The notes beneath the pieces were generated by a model. It saw only the letters and a program-made list of their open reading frames with translations, had not been told where the DNA came from and did not search any database. A stretch of DNA of 64,000 nt from Euryhalocaulis caribicus. Lineage in GTDB: Bacteria; Pseudomonadota; Alphaproteobacteria; Caulobacterales; Maricaulaceae. Positions 27,437-36,720 of this stretch are shown piece after piece. Location: NCBI RefSeq assembly GCF_000412185.1, contig NZ_ASJA01000002.1, positions 62,001-126,000 on the forward strand. Direction: 5' to 3'. The position numbers and the translations under genes were made by a program. The first letter of the stretch is position 1. Each line of letters opens with the position of its first letter.

Positions 27437-28797
27437 GTCGGCTTGGGCGCGACGTCCTCGTCTTCGGCTAGCCGCCGTTCATCGAACTTGAAGCGGCCCT
27501 GCGCGGCCACAGATCCGCGCATGACTATAACCGCCAGCAAGAGTGCGGCGGGGAACGTCCATGCGGCCGTGATCAGGAAGAAGTTCACGTAGCCGACCGC
27601 GTCCGCCAGCACGCCGGAGAACCCGGACAGGAACTTGGCGAAGAAACCGTAGAATGAGCTGAGCAGCGCGTATTGCGTGGCCGCGTTCGCCGGATCCACA
27701 AGGCTGGAGAGATAGGCGATGAAGACCGTGGTCACGAAGCCGCCCGCGATATTGTCCCCGACGATCGCCATCGTCAGTTTCCAGATATCCTCCGACCCCG
27801 CCGTGGCTGCCAGCCAGGCATAGGCGCCATTGGTCACGAAGGTGATGATCAGGCCAATCACCAGCGCCCGCATCAGCCCGAAGCGATAAGCAGCGACGCC
27901 CCCCAGAAACAGGCCGAAAATGGTCGCGGCCAGGCCCGGCCCGCCCTGAACGCTGCCGACAATCACCTTGTCGAACCCGATATCGGAATAGAGCGGGCTG
28001 GCCATCACCCCCATGGTGAAATCGCTGAGGCGGTAGATGGCGACCAGCAGGATCACCGGCACGAACCACAGCCCCAGCCGGCCGAGAATCTGCTTGAACG
28101 GCTCCACCACGGCGCGCACCACTTTCACGCCGAAACTGCCCTCCAGCGCGCGCTTGGCGACGCCCGCCGCCGGCTCCTTCATGAAGAAGACCAGCCCGGC
28201 GGAAATCGCCATCGCCGCGGCCATGGCGAGGAAAGAAATATCCCAGTCGGCCAGACCCGCGATGGCGAGCCCCAGACCGGAGGTCAGATAGGCCACGCGG
28301 TAGCCCAGCGAATAGGCCGCCGCCATGTTGGCCTGCATTTCCGTAGGCGCGGATTCGATGCGCCAGGCGTCGATGGCGACGTCCAGCGTCGCGCCCGAAT
28401 AGGCCAGAAGCAGCGCCGCAATAGCGACCGGCAGCAGGCTGGCCGTCGGGTCGGTTTGCGAAATGATGATCAGGCCGATCACCGTCCCGGTGATCGCGGT
28501 GACGATCCAGGACCGTCGCGGGCCCAGCAGGCTGTAGAGGAACGGCACCCGCACCCGGTCCACGACCGGCGCCCAGAGGAATTTCAGCGTGTAGGACAGG
28601 GTGACCCAGTAGAAGAAGCCAATGGTCGAGCGGTCGATCCCCGCATCGCGCAGCCAGAAGGACAGTTTCTGGAACACCATGTAGAGCGGCAGGCCGGAGG
28701 CGAAGCCCAGCACCAGCATGGAGAGCATGACCGGCGTCAGATAGACGCGGACCGCGTCGCGCATTGACCGCTGTTCTTCGGCGGCTCTGTCAGTCAT
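27433..28797 (-). CDS. ampG: MFS permease, AmpG-like
   Basis: The 454-residue product has about twelve hydrophobic helices. The N-terminal half contains LGFASGLPLYMVFQKLSFWL, GFFYWVTLSYTLKFLWAPVVDR and a conserved GATLDVAIDAWRIE segment, all features of AmpG. That permease imports anhydro-muropeptides from the periplasm for cell-wall recycling and, in some bacteria, beta-lactamase induction. The assignment rests on family wording, so other SLC33-type or AmpG-like substrates remain possible. The gene is convergent with maeB. Confidence 0.82.
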   Translation of the reverse strand: MTDRAAEEQRSMRDAVRVYLTPVMLSMLVLGFASGLPLYMVFQKLSFWLRDAGIDRSTIGFFYWVTLSYTLKFLWAPVVDRVRVPFLYSLLGPRRSWIVTAITGTVIGLIIISQTDPTASLLPVAIAALLLAYSGATLDVAIDAWRIESAPTEMQANMAAAYSLGYRVAYLTSGLGLAIAGLADWDISFLAMAAAMAISAGLVFFMKEPAAGVAKRALEGSFGVKVVRAVVEPFKQILGRLGLWFVPVILLVAIYRLSDFTMGVMASPLYSDIGFDKVIVGSVQGGPGLAATIFGLFLGGVAAYRFGLMRALVIGLIITFVTNGAYAWLAATAGSEDIWKLTMAIVGDNIAGGFVTTVFIAYLSSLVDPANAATQYALLSSFYGFFAKFLSGFSGVLADAVGYVNFFLITAAWTFPAALLLAVIVMRGSVAAQGRFKFDERRLAEDEDVAPKPT

Positions 28798-28827
28798 CGA
28801 GGCATTTTCCGCAAAACGTTGGAGGGG

Positions 28828-30441
28828 TCAGCCCACCTTCGCCTGCTTCGGCTTTTCCGTCCAGCGTTTGGCGAGACGGCGCAGACGCGCCTGTTCCATC
28901 GGCTTGGTGAAGAAGGCGTCCATGCCGGCGTCCAGGCAGGCCTGCCGGTCCTGCGCGTCGTCATTGGCAGTCAGCGCGATGATCGGGGTCTCGGAAACCG
29001 GCGGGCCCAGCGCGCGGATGCGGCGCGCGGCCTCCATCCCGTCCAAGCCCGGCATGCGCATATCCATCAGGATCAGGTCGAACCGCTCGGCTTGCGCGGC
29101 CTCCACCGCCGCCGCGCCGTCGCCCACGACCTCCACCTCGTAACCCGCGTCGGTCAGGGTGGTGCGGGCCAGAAGCGCATTGATCTGGTTATCCTCGGCC
29201 ATCAGGATTTTCAGCTTGTCCGGCGGGGCGTCCGCCACCGGGACCGCCGGGGACGGAGCCGCTACGGGCGCGGCGGGTTCGGCCTGCGGCGCTTGCGGGG
29301 CGGCGGGCGTCTGCGCCGGCGGTGACTGCCGGCGGCGTTTGGAAAGCGCGCCCCGGATGATGGAATCCAGAGATTCCGGGCGCACCGGCTTGATCAGATA
29401 GCCCGCGAAGCCGCGATCGGTCAGTCCGGAAATCTGCTCGCGCTCTGCGGGCGAGAGCAGCGCCACGGCGCGGCGCGCCCGCCCCACCGCTTCCTCGCCA
29501 TCCCCGGCCCAGGACGCATCGATCAGCAGCGTCGCGCCGCGGTCCTCCTGTACCGCCTTGCGCGCCTCCACCCGCGTCATCACCGTGCGCACGCGGCCGC
29601 CCAGATGGCGAATCTGTTCGCCCAGCGCCTCGCGCACGATGGCCGAGCGCGAGGCCACGATCAGATTGGTCGGGACGGGCGGTTCGAAACTCTTCCGGCG
29701 GATCGCCCCGGCGACGGGCAGGCGGGCGCGGAACGTGGCGCCGCCCAGCGCGCCGTCCTCCAGCGTCAGTTCGCCGCCCATGGCCGCGATCAGGCGGCGC
29801 GCGATGGCAAGGCCAAGGCTTGGCGCGGCGTCGCCCGCCGTGGCCCCGGAACCCGGCGTCGAATAGCCGTCGAATATGGATTCCCGGATAGCTTCGGATG
29901 CGCCCGCCCCGGTGTCCGAAACGATGAACTCCAGCACTGTCCGGCCTTCGGACTGTTCGGCGGAGGCGCGCAGCAGGGCGCCGCCGCGCTCGGTGAATTT
30001 CACCGCATTGCCCAGAATATTCAGCAGGACCTGCCGCAGCCGCCCCTCATCGGCGGTGACGACAGCCGGAAGACCGGGATCGATGATCACCGCCAGCTCC
30101 AGCCCCTTTTCCGCGGCTTGCGGCGCGAGAAGCTCCACGGCGGACCGGGCCAGCCGCGCCGGGTCGAAATCCGTGGTCTCCAGCGCCACGCCTTCGGCCT
30201 CCAGCTTGGAGATGTCCAGAATATCATTGACCAGATTGAGCAGGTGCTTGCCGGATTCGCGTATCGCGGCGGCGTATTCCTGCTGGTCCGGCTTCAGGCC
30301 GCTGCCTTCCAGCAGCTCCGTCATGCCCAGTATGCCGTTCAGCGGCGTGCGCAGCTCATGCGTGACGGCCGACAGGAACAGGCGCGTGGCGCGCCGGGCG
30401 TCCGCGTCCCTGATTTTCTGATCCTGATCCCGGTCCGCCAA
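28828..30441 (-). CDS. Soluble hybrid histidine kinase with two receiver domains
   Basis: The 537-residue product has no membrane helix. A HisKA dimerisation domain carries the phospho-accepting His28 in SAVTHELRTPLNG; the HATPase domain has its N-box Asn near 145 (NILGNAVKF) and DTGAG near 176. A first receiver-like domain (about 258-365) keeps Asp308 but lacks the usual acidic pair. After a Pro/Ala-rich linker (373-408) comes a full receiver with EDN near 416 and Asp460 in ILMDMRMPG. No sensor domain precedes the kinase. The start is a TTG at 30441, because no ATG or GTG occurs before the upstream stop. The target is unknown. Confidence 0.85.
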   Translation of the reverse strand: MADRDQDQKIRDADARRATRLFLSAVTHELRTPLNGILGMTELLEGSGLKPDQQEYAAAIRESGKHLLNLVNDILDISKLEAEGVALETTDFDPARLARSAVELLAPQAAEKGLELAVIIDPGLPAVVTADEGRLRQVLLNILGNAVKFTERGGALLRASAEQSEGRTVLEFIVSDTGAGASEAIRESIFDGYSTPGSGATAGDAAPSLGLAIARRLIAAMGGELTLEDGALGGATFRARLPVAGAIRRKSFEPPVPTNLIVASRSAIVREALGEQIRHLGGRVRTVMTRVEARKAVQEDRGATLLIDASWAGDGEEAVGRARRAVALLSPAEREQISGLTDRGFAGYLIKPVRPESLDSIIRGALSKRRRQSPPAQTPAAPQAPQAEPAAPVAAPSPAVPVADAPPDKLKILMAEDNQINALLARTTLTDAGYEVEVVGDGAAAVEAAQAERFDLILMDMRMPGLDGMEAARRIRALGPPVSETPIIALTANDDAQDRQACLDAGMDAFFTKPMEQARLRRLAKRWTEKPKQAKVG

Positions 30442-30613
30442 CGCCGTTCCGTCCCTTGAGCCGCAGATTTGCGCGAAATCGCGGTGGAAGGTGACGGCGG
30501 GAAGTTAAAATATCGCTCCCATCCGCCCCCTCGCGTCTTGAACCCGGCGCGCCGGCGTGACGATATCGGCGGCGGGCGGGCGCCGCCGCGCCGCTGGAGG
30601 AGGACCGGCAAAC

Positions 30614-31087
30614 ATGGCCGACCATGACGATATCCTGATCGCGCTCAGACGGATCACGCGCGCCATCGATCTCCGCTCCCGCCAGCTTCTCAAGGAAACC
30701 GGGCTCACCGCGCCCCAGCTTGTTGTCATCCAGACCCTGCGCCGCCAGGGCCCCATGCCGGCCAGCGCGCTGGCGCGTCAGGTCTCGCTCAGCCAGGCGA
30801 CGGTGACCACGATTCTCGACCGTCTGGGAAAGGCGGAGCTGGTCACGCGCTCCCGCACGGGAAGCGACCGCCGCGTGGTCACGGTGGCGCTGACGGAGAG
30901 CGGCGCCGCCTGCGCCGCCGAGGCGCCGGAACTGCTTCAGGCGGGTTTCCTGTCGCGTCTCAATACGCTGGAGAGCTGGGAGCGCCACATGCTGGTCGCA
31001 TCCCTGCAACGCATCGCCGCCATGATGGACGCGGAAGATCTGGACGCCGCACCGTTCCTGGAGGTCGGCGATATCGCCCGCAAATAG
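30614..31087 (+). CDS. MarR family transcriptional regulator
   Basis: The 157-residue product has the MarR winged helix: LTAPQLVVIQTLRRQGPM, then the recognition helix SLSQATVTTILDRLGKAELV and the wing TRSRTGSDRRVVTVALTESG. It is divergent from the hybrid kinase and followed by a 438-bp non-coding interval with several palindromes before the TonB-dependent receptor at 31527. The start at 30614 has GGAGGAGG 14 bases upstream; an earlier in-frame ATG at 30557 gives a Gly/Arg tail without homology. The effector is unknown. Regulation of the receptor is plausible but not shown. Confidence 0.88.
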   Translation: MADHDDILIALRRITRAIDLRSRQLLKETGLTAPQLVVIQTLRRQGPMPASALARQVSLSQATVTTILDRLGKAELVTRSRTGSDRRVVTVALTESGAACAAEAPELLQAGFLSRLNTLESWERHMLVASLQRIAAMMDAEDLDAAPFLEVGDIARK

Positions 31088-31526
31088 CGGCACCTTGATT
31101 GACGCGCGCGTCAACTGCGCCCGCAGCGTTTAGAAATGAAAACATCAAACGGTGTTGCAATATTGCACCAACGCAAGGCGCATGACGCGGCGCTTTTATC
31201 CTTTTGATATATAAAGCCTTGATCATAAACAATTAATTTATGATAAGCCGCGCCCGTGGCGGGAATGCCCCCTGCACGCCCGCGCCGGCTTCGCGTGATA
31301 AACGCCTGCGCACCGGCGCGCACACCGTTTGAGTTCAAAGGGTTTTGCCGTATACCGCGCCGCGTTGGCCGAGAGGTCGACGCGATGTCCGGACTCCTGA
31401 TTTTCCGAGTGATCCGGACCTCGTTCAAACGCGCGGGCCCCGGCCAGAACCGCCCCGCGCCACGCCGTCCTGAGGCAGCGTCAATTCAAAATCCAGAACC
31501 GCGAAAAGGGGGCTGATCAAACGCTC
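31088..31526 (+). promoter_or_regulatory. 438-bp non-coding region with three palindromes, upstream of the TonB receptor
   Basis: There is no gene here. Three dyads stand out: TTGACGCGCGCGTCAA (31099-31114, perfect), TGCAATATTGCA (31156-31167, perfect), and ATCATAAA/TTTATGAT (31222-31229 and 31237-31244) around a 7-base AT-rich centre. The stretch 31130-31250 is markedly AT-rich against a GC-rich background, which suits a promoter. No convincing -35/-10 pair with 17-bp spacing was found. From 31250 to the receptor ATG nothing was recognised. Confidence 0.45.
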
Positions 31527-33977
31527 ATGCTGAAGCAACGCGCACTTGCAACCACAATTCTTTCGGCCACCGCCGTCGCCATGACGGCCGGCGCCGCCCA
31601 CGCCCAGATTGACGAGATTACCGTCACGGCGACCAAGCGGACCGCCACCGCCCAGTCCATCCCGGTCACGGTTCAGGCCGTCGACGAGGAGGCGCTCGAC
31701 GAACTGAATATCGGCAATTTCACCGATTATGTCCGCCAGCTGCCGAACGTGACGTTCGCGGGCCGCGGCCCGGGCCAGAACACCGTCTATATCCGCGGCA
31801 TGGCCGTGCAACCGATCGGCGTTCAGCTGTCCGGCGCGCAGGGCTCCCCGCCCAACGTCGCCCTTTATCTGGACGAACAGCCGGTCACCGCGCCGGGCCG
31901 GAATCTGGACGTTTACGCCACCGACCTTGAGCGGATCGAAGTCCTGCCCGGACCGCAGGGCACGCTCTATGGCGCGTCCTCGCAGGCCGGCACGATCCGC
32001 CTGATCACCAACAAGCCGCAATTCGACGAATTCGGCGCCGGTTTCGACGCCTCCATGTCCTTCACCAAGGACGGCGAGATGTCGAACGGCATCGAGGCCT
32101 ATGTGAACATCCCGGTCGTCGAGGACAAGCTGGCCTTCCGCGCCGCGTTCTACGACATCAACCAGGGCGGCTATATCGACAACGTGCCCGGCACGTTCAC
32201 CACCGATCCCTCGATCAACCCGCTGTCCACCGCCACGCCGGACGCGGTTTATTACGAGACCGCGGTCAACACCGACCTGGCCGAAGAAGACTTCAATGAC
32301 AGCTTCTATCAGGGCGCGCGGCTGAGCCTGGCCTGGAACATCAATCCGGACTGGGACCTGCTGGTCCAGCACACCCGCCAGAAGCTGGGCGCGGACGGCG
32401 TGTTCGACTACGACCCCGATGTCGGCGATCTGGACGTGACCCGCTTCTTCCCGGACGAGCTGGACGACAAGTTCAACCAGACGTCCTGGACGCTGAACGG
32501 CCGTCTGGGCATGCTGGATCTGGTCTATACCGGCGCGTATCTGGACCGTGAGGTCAATCAGTCGATCGACTATACCGGCTACAATAATTCCGGCGCCTTC
32601 GTTTCCTACTACACCTGCACCTATTCGAATCCCGACTATGTCGTGAATTACGGGATCGATCCGCGCTTCATCACGCCGGGCGGCCGCGAATGCCTGGACC
32701 CGGTCAAGGGCGCGAAAGTGTTTCAGGAGCACTCCCGGAATACGCATGAATTCCGCTTCAACACGCCGGAAGAGAATCGCTGGCGCGTGACGGCGGGCGT
32801 TTTCTATGACGATTTCGAAATCGAGACCCAGGACGACTTCCTGTACCTGGCCACCCCTGATCTCGGCTTCGTCCGCAACGGTCCGATCGAGGCGGCGAAC
32901 AACATCAACGACCAGACCCGGGCGCCGGGCGTGGCGTTCTTCAACGACATCACGCGCACGGAAGAACAGCTGGCCTTCTTTGGCGAATTCTCGTTCGACC
33001 TGATCCCGAACACGCTGACCGCCTCTGTCGGGGCGCGCCGGTATAATTTCGATCTGGACTATACCGGCTCGTCCAACTTCGCGACCGGCATCTTCCAGGG
33101 CGATCCGGCCAATGGCGTGACCGATCTGGATCTGGGCCGCGACTATGACGTCTCCGGCGGCCACACCCCGGAACCGCGCGAGCTGAATGGCGAAATCTAC
33201 CGCCTGAACCTCGCCTGGACGCCGACGCAGGACCTGCTGTTCTACGGCACCTATTCGGAAGGCTTCCGTCCGGGCGGCTTCAACCGCGGCGGCGGTCTGG
33301 CCTCGGTCAATCCCACCTTCCCGACCGTGGACACCTTCTACACCACCGACGATGTCGTGAATTACGAGCTGGGCTGGAAAACCCGGTTCCTGGACAACAC
33401 GGTGCAGTTCAACGGCAGCGCCTATTTCATCGAATGGTCGGACATGCAGGTTTCGCGGTTTGACCCGCAGAACGTGTCGATCCTGACCTTCATCGAAAAC
33501 GCCGCCGACTCCGAAATCTTCGGCGTCGAGGGCGACATCACCTGGATGCCGACGGCGAACCTGACCCTGAACGGCGCGTTCTCGTACAACGATACGGAAC
33601 TGACCAACGTCAAGGCGCAGATCGCCGAACTGGCCCCGGTCGGCAGCCAGCTGCCGCTGGTGCCAGAGTTCCAGGGCACGCTCCGGGCGCGTTACGAGTG
33701 GATGATGGGCGATTACGACCTGTTCGCGCAGGGCGCGGTCCAGTACGCCGGGGACAGCTTCTCCTCCCTGCTCGCGGATGTCCGCGAGAAACAGGACAGC
33801 TACTCCACGGGTGATCTCTCCGCGGGCATCGGCAAGGATAACTGGCAGGCCCAGATCTTTGTCGAGAATGTCTGGGACGAACGCGCCGAGCTGTTCATCA
33901 ACACGCAGGACGATATTCGCCGGATCACGACGAACCGTCCGCGCACCGTCGGACTGCGCGTCTCCTACGACTACTAG
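31527..33977 (+). CDS. TonB-dependent outer-membrane receptor
   Basis: The 816-residue product has a signal peptide (cleavage near AHA/QID), a TonB-box-like DEITVTATKR directly after it, a plug domain (residues about 45-160, with VYIRGMAVQP, RIEVLPGPQGTLYGAS and GTIRLITNKP) and a 22-strand type barrel ending in a C-terminal aromatic (VGLRVSYDY). Such receptors import scarce bulky ligands. The PQGTLYGASS plug wording is usual in Caulobacter/sphingomonad receptors with unknown ligands. The next gene encodes a TPR-sulfotransferase, a recurrent pairing in these groups. Confidence 0.92.
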   Translation: MLKQRALATTILSATAVAMTAGAAHAQIDEITVTATKRTATAQSIPVTVQAVDEEALDELNIGNFTDYVRQLPNVTFAGRGPGQNTVYIRGMAVQPIGVQLSGAQGSPPNVALYLDEQPVTAPGRNLDVYATDLERIEVLPGPQGTLYGASSQAGTIRLITNKPQFDEFGAGFDASMSFTKDGEMSNGIEAYVNIPVVEDKLAFRAAFYDINQGGYIDNVPGTFTTDPSINPLSTATPDAVYYETAVNTDLAEEDFNDSFYQGARLSLAWNINPDWDLLVQHTRQKLGADGVFDYDPDVGDLDVTRFFPDELDDKFNQTSWTLNGRLGMLDLVYTGAYLDREVNQSIDYTGYNNSGAFVSYYTCTYSNPDYVVNYGIDPRFITPGGRECLDPVKGAKVFQEHSRNTHEFRFNTPEENRWRVTAGVFYDDFEIETQDDFLYLATPDLGFVRNGPIEAANNINDQTRAPGVAFFNDITRTEEQLAFFGEFSFDLIPNTLTASVGARRYNFDLDYTGSSNFATGIFQGDPANGVTDLDLGRDYDVSGGHTPEPRELNGEIYRLNLAWTPTQDLLFYGTYSEGFRPGGFNRGGGLASVNPTFPTVDTFYTTDDVVNYELGWKTRFLDNTVQFNGSAYFIEWSDMQVSRFDPQNVSILTFIENAADSEIFGVEGDITWMPTANLTLNGAFSYNDTELTNVKAQIAELAPVGSQLPLVPEFQGTLRARYEWMMGDYDLFAQGAVQYAGDSFSSLLADVREKQDSYSTGDLSAGIGKDNWQAQIFVENVWDERAELFINTQDDIRRITTNRPRTVGLRVSYDY

Positions 33978-34010
33978 GAGCCGCAACGGCCGAAGGGCTT
34001 AACCTCGGGA

Positions 34011-34043
34011 GGGGCGATCCGCTAGGGTCGCCCCTTCTTTTAT
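34011..34043 (+). terminator. Intrinsic terminator after the TonB receptor
   Basis: GGGGCGA (34011-34017) pairs with TCGCCCC (34028-34034) around a ten-base loop, followed by TTCTTTTAT. It lies 34 bp after the receptor stop and 40 bp before the next ATG, so the sulfotransferase gene has some independent transcription or depends on read-through. Confidence 0.75.
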
Positions 34044-34083
34044 GAGCACACTTTTTCCAGCGCAGACGAGGATTTGACCGCCC

Positions 34084-36090
34084 ATGGCAACCGACGCCGC
34101 CAATGACGCCGAAAGCGCGGTGATCCAGGCCAAGGCCCTGCTGCAACAGGGCCGGCCGGAACAGGCCGCTCAGGCGGCGGAAACAGCCCTTGCCCGCGAA
34201 GCCGATCACGCAGAGGCGCTTTATATCCTTGCCGTCTGCCGGCGTTACCTGAAACAGCCCGGCGCGGCGCAGGAAACGCTGGACCGTCTGAAAAACGCCC
34301 GCCCCGGCTATGGCCGCGCCTTTCAGGAAGAAGGCCATATGCGGCGCGAGGCCGGCGAGACAGAAGCGGCCCTCGCCGCCTATGAACAGGCGGTGCAGGG
34401 CAATCCGGGCCTCGGGGCCAGCTGGAAGGCGCTCGCCGAACTCTACCGTGAAACCGGACAAGGCGATGCGGCGGAACGCGCACAAGCCCAGTTCCAGCGC
34501 CTCTCCGCCTTGCCGCCGGAGCTGGTCTCGGTCACCAGCTTCATGCACGAAGGCAGGCTGATGAAGGCCGAGCAGCTGTGCCGCGCCTTCCTGCAGAAGC
34601 ATCCGCACCATCTGGAAGCCATGCGCCTGCTGGCCCAGCTGGGGCTGAGACTGGGCGTTCTGGACGACGCCGAATTCCTGCTGGAAAGCGCGCTGGACTT
34701 CGATCCGGATTTCGTTCTCGCCCGCATCGATTATGTCGAGGCGCTGCACAAGCGGCAGAAATACGCCGAGGCTCTGGAGCAGGCGAAAATCCTTCTGCGC
34801 ACCGACCCGGACAATCCGGCCTTCAAGTCTCTCTACGCCAATCAGGCGATGGCGGTGGGCGATTATGACGCCGCGCTGGGGACCTATGACGCGGTGCTGA
34901 CCGCCATGCCGGACAATCCGCAAATCCACCTCGCCCGTGGCCACGCCCTGAAAACGGTCGGGCGGCAGGACGAGGCCATCGAGGCCTATCGCGGCGCCCA
35001 CACAGCCAAGCCGGACTTTGGCGACGCCTATTGGAGCCTTGCCAATCTCAAGACCTATCGCTTCGGCGATGACGAACTGGCCGCGATGCAGGCGCAGGAA
35101 GACGCCGCCGGGATCGCGCTGGAAGACCGCTTTCATCTCTGCTTTGCGCTGGGCAAGGCTTACGAGGACCGCGGCGATTACGAACAATCCTTCAAATTCT
35201 ACGAGCGCGGCAACGCGCTGAAGAAACGCCAGACCCGCTACAAGGCCGAGGATACCGAGGCCGAGTTCGCCCGCCAAAAGGCCGCATGCCCGGCGGAGCT
35301 GTTTGCAGACAAGGCCGGCATGGGCGCGGACGCGCCGGACCCGATCTTCATCGTCGGCCTGCCGCGCGCCGGATCGACGCTACTGGAGCAAATTTTGGCC
35401 TCCCACTCTCAGGTGGACGGGACGCTGGAGCTGCCCAACATCCTGGCGCTGGCGCACCGACTGAACGGACGCCGGAAAGTGACGGATGAGCCGCGCTATC
35501 CGGGCATCCTAGCCGAGCTGTCAGCCGAACAACTGGAAGAGCTGGGCCAGAAATATATCGAGGACACGCGCATCTACCGCGAAGGCGCGCCCTTCTTCAC
35601 CGACAAGATGCCCAATAATTTCCGGCATATCGGCCTGATCCGCCTGATCCTGCCGAACGCCAGGATCATCGACGCGCGCCGCGACCCGATGGCGTGCTGC
35701 TTCTCCGGCTTCAAACAGCTCTTCGCGGAAGGGCAGGAATTCACCTACGGCCTCGACGAGATCGGCCGCTATTATCGCGGCTATGTCGAGCTGATGGACC
35801 ACTGGGACGAAGCCGCGCCCGGCGAAATCCTGCGCGTGCGTTACGAGGACGTGGTCGACGATCTGGAAGGCCAGGTCCGCCGCATCCTCGATTTCTGCGG
35901 CCTGGAGTTCGAGGAGGCTTGCGTCAATTTCCACGAGACCGACCGCGCGGTCCGCACCGCCAGCTCCGAACAGGTGCGCCAGCCGATCAACCGCAAGGGC
36001 ATGGAACAATGGCGCCATTTCGAACCCTGGCTGGACCCGCTGAAAGCGGCGCTGGGGCCGGTTCTAGAGCGGGAAACGCGCAGCAGGTGA
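34084..36090 (+). CDS. Tetratricopeptide-repeat sulfotransferase family protein
   Basis: The 668-residue product has TPR helices over about residues 10-385 (for example ADHAEALYILAVCRRYLKQ) and a sulfotransferase domain from about 420. The PAPS-binding loop is FIVGLPRAGSTLLEQILASH (422-441). Conserved downstream segments are DKMPNNFRHIGLIRLILPNA and RYEDVVDDLEGQVRRIL. Such proteins transfer sulfate from PAPS, but the acceptor is unknown. There is no signal peptide. The last 161 bp (35921-36081) are repeated at 36721-36881, so the present C terminus (ending ETRSR) may be a replaced end; the second copy stops at ETR. Confidence 0.88.
   Translation: MATDAANDAESAVIQAKALLQQGRPEQAAQAAETALAREADHAEALYILAVCRRYLKQPGAAQETLDRLKNARPGYGRAFQEEGHMRREAGETEAALAAYEQAVQGNPGLGASWKALAELYRETGQGDAAERAQAQFQRLSALPPELVSVTSFMHEGRLMKAEQLCRAFLQKHPHHLEAMRLLAQLGLRLGVLDDAEFLLESALDFDPDFVLARIDYVEALHKRQKYAEALEQAKILLRTDPDNPAFKSLYANQAMAVGDYDAALGTYDAVLTAMPDNPQIHLARGHALKTVGRQDEAIEAYRGAHTAKPDFGDAYWSLANLKTYRFGDDELAAMQAQEDAAGIALEDRFHLCFALGKAYEDRGDYEQSFKFYERGNALKKRQTRYKAEDTEAEFARQKAACPAELFADKAGMGADAPDPIFIVGLPRAGSTLLEQILASHSQVDGTLELPNILALAHRLNGRRKVTDEPRYPGILAELSAEQLEELGQKYIEDTRIYREGAPFFTDKMPNNFRHIGLIRLILPNARIIDARRDPMACCFSGFKQLFAEGQEFTYGLDEIGRYYRGYVELMDHWDEAAPGEILRVRYEDVVDDLEGQVRRILDFCGLEFEEACVNFHETDRAVRTASSEQVRQPINRKGMEQWRHFEPWLDPLKAALGPVLERETRSR
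35921..36081 (+). repeat. 161-bp direct repeat, copy A (3' end of the sulfotransferase gene)
   Basis: This segment matches 36721-36881 base for base without gaps, with nine differences by eye. Eight of the nine are synonymous; the ninth changes Met to Val. The two copies enclose a 640-bp block with a low-GC hypothetical gene. Confidence 0.9.
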
Positions 36091-36134
36091 TCAATACATC
36101 TGATAATGAGATCCACAGTCGTTCATCAGGAAGC

Positions 36135-36629
36135 TTATCTCTGTTGCCAGACAGACCATCGGCCTTGGAATGCCTGCGTTGCACAGTCCGGGACGGCAAA
36201 AGGAATGTCACTTAGATCGGCCCAAATTTTTAGTTCATTTATAAGGTATTGATACTGCTTCACATCTTCTCCGACCTTTATTGCCGGTTTCGATTCGGGC
36301 TCTTCTTTAACAATCTGGATTGTATCCTCGAATTGAGCGAACCGAATCATACGAATGAAGAAACTCCCCTTCGAGCTATACTGATCGAACGCAGCCCAAT
36401 CCCCGCTCTGTGAATTCCAAATCACATCGATTTCAGCACGCTTCGCGGAGCATTTGACCTTACTTACATTCAAATATTTCGATAGATCATCAACAATGAT
36501 GGGTGACCACACGCCGCGATCGTCTTGTCCGAAGCTATAAGCTTCATGGGCTAGGGCTTTTGCAAAACACGCAGATTGTAGCGCACCTAACCCCAGGAAA
36601 GAGATGATCAGATTTCGTGAGAATGTCAT
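36135..36629 (-). CDS. Hypothetical secreted protein, low-GC insert
   Basis: The 164-residue product has a signal peptide (MTFSRNLIISFLGLGALQ, cleavage near AKA/LAH) and then a mixed, fairly polar sequence (AYSFGQDDRGVWSPIIVDD) with two cysteines, at KVKCSA and VPDCATQ. I do not recognise a family. Base composition is clearly lower in GC than the neighbours, and codon choice is unlike theirs (many TTT, ATT, AAA). It is antisense to the flanking sulfotransferase copies and fills most of the block between them, which suggests acquisition from elsewhere together with copy A. Confidence 0.6.
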   Translation of the reverse strand: MTFSRNLIISFLGLGALQSACFAKALAHEAYSFGQDDRGVWSPIIVDDLSKYLNVSKVKCSAKRAEIDVIWNSQSGDWAAFDQYSSKGSFFIRMIRFAQFEDTIQIVKEEPESKPAIKVGEDVKQYQYLINELKIWADLSDIPFAVPDCATQAFQGRWSVWQQR

Positions 36630-36720
36630 TTGCCCGTTCTCCGCTACACAAATCGCCGCTTGCGCATAACCTATTAGTATTCATCCGGGGAATGAGTTGA
36701 AAATTAGGGCTGGCTACGCT

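Noticed and set aside
31425-33986. Minus-strand frame of 853 codons
   Set aside because: It is the antisense of the TonB-dependent receptor, which has signal peptide, plug and barrel on the other strand.
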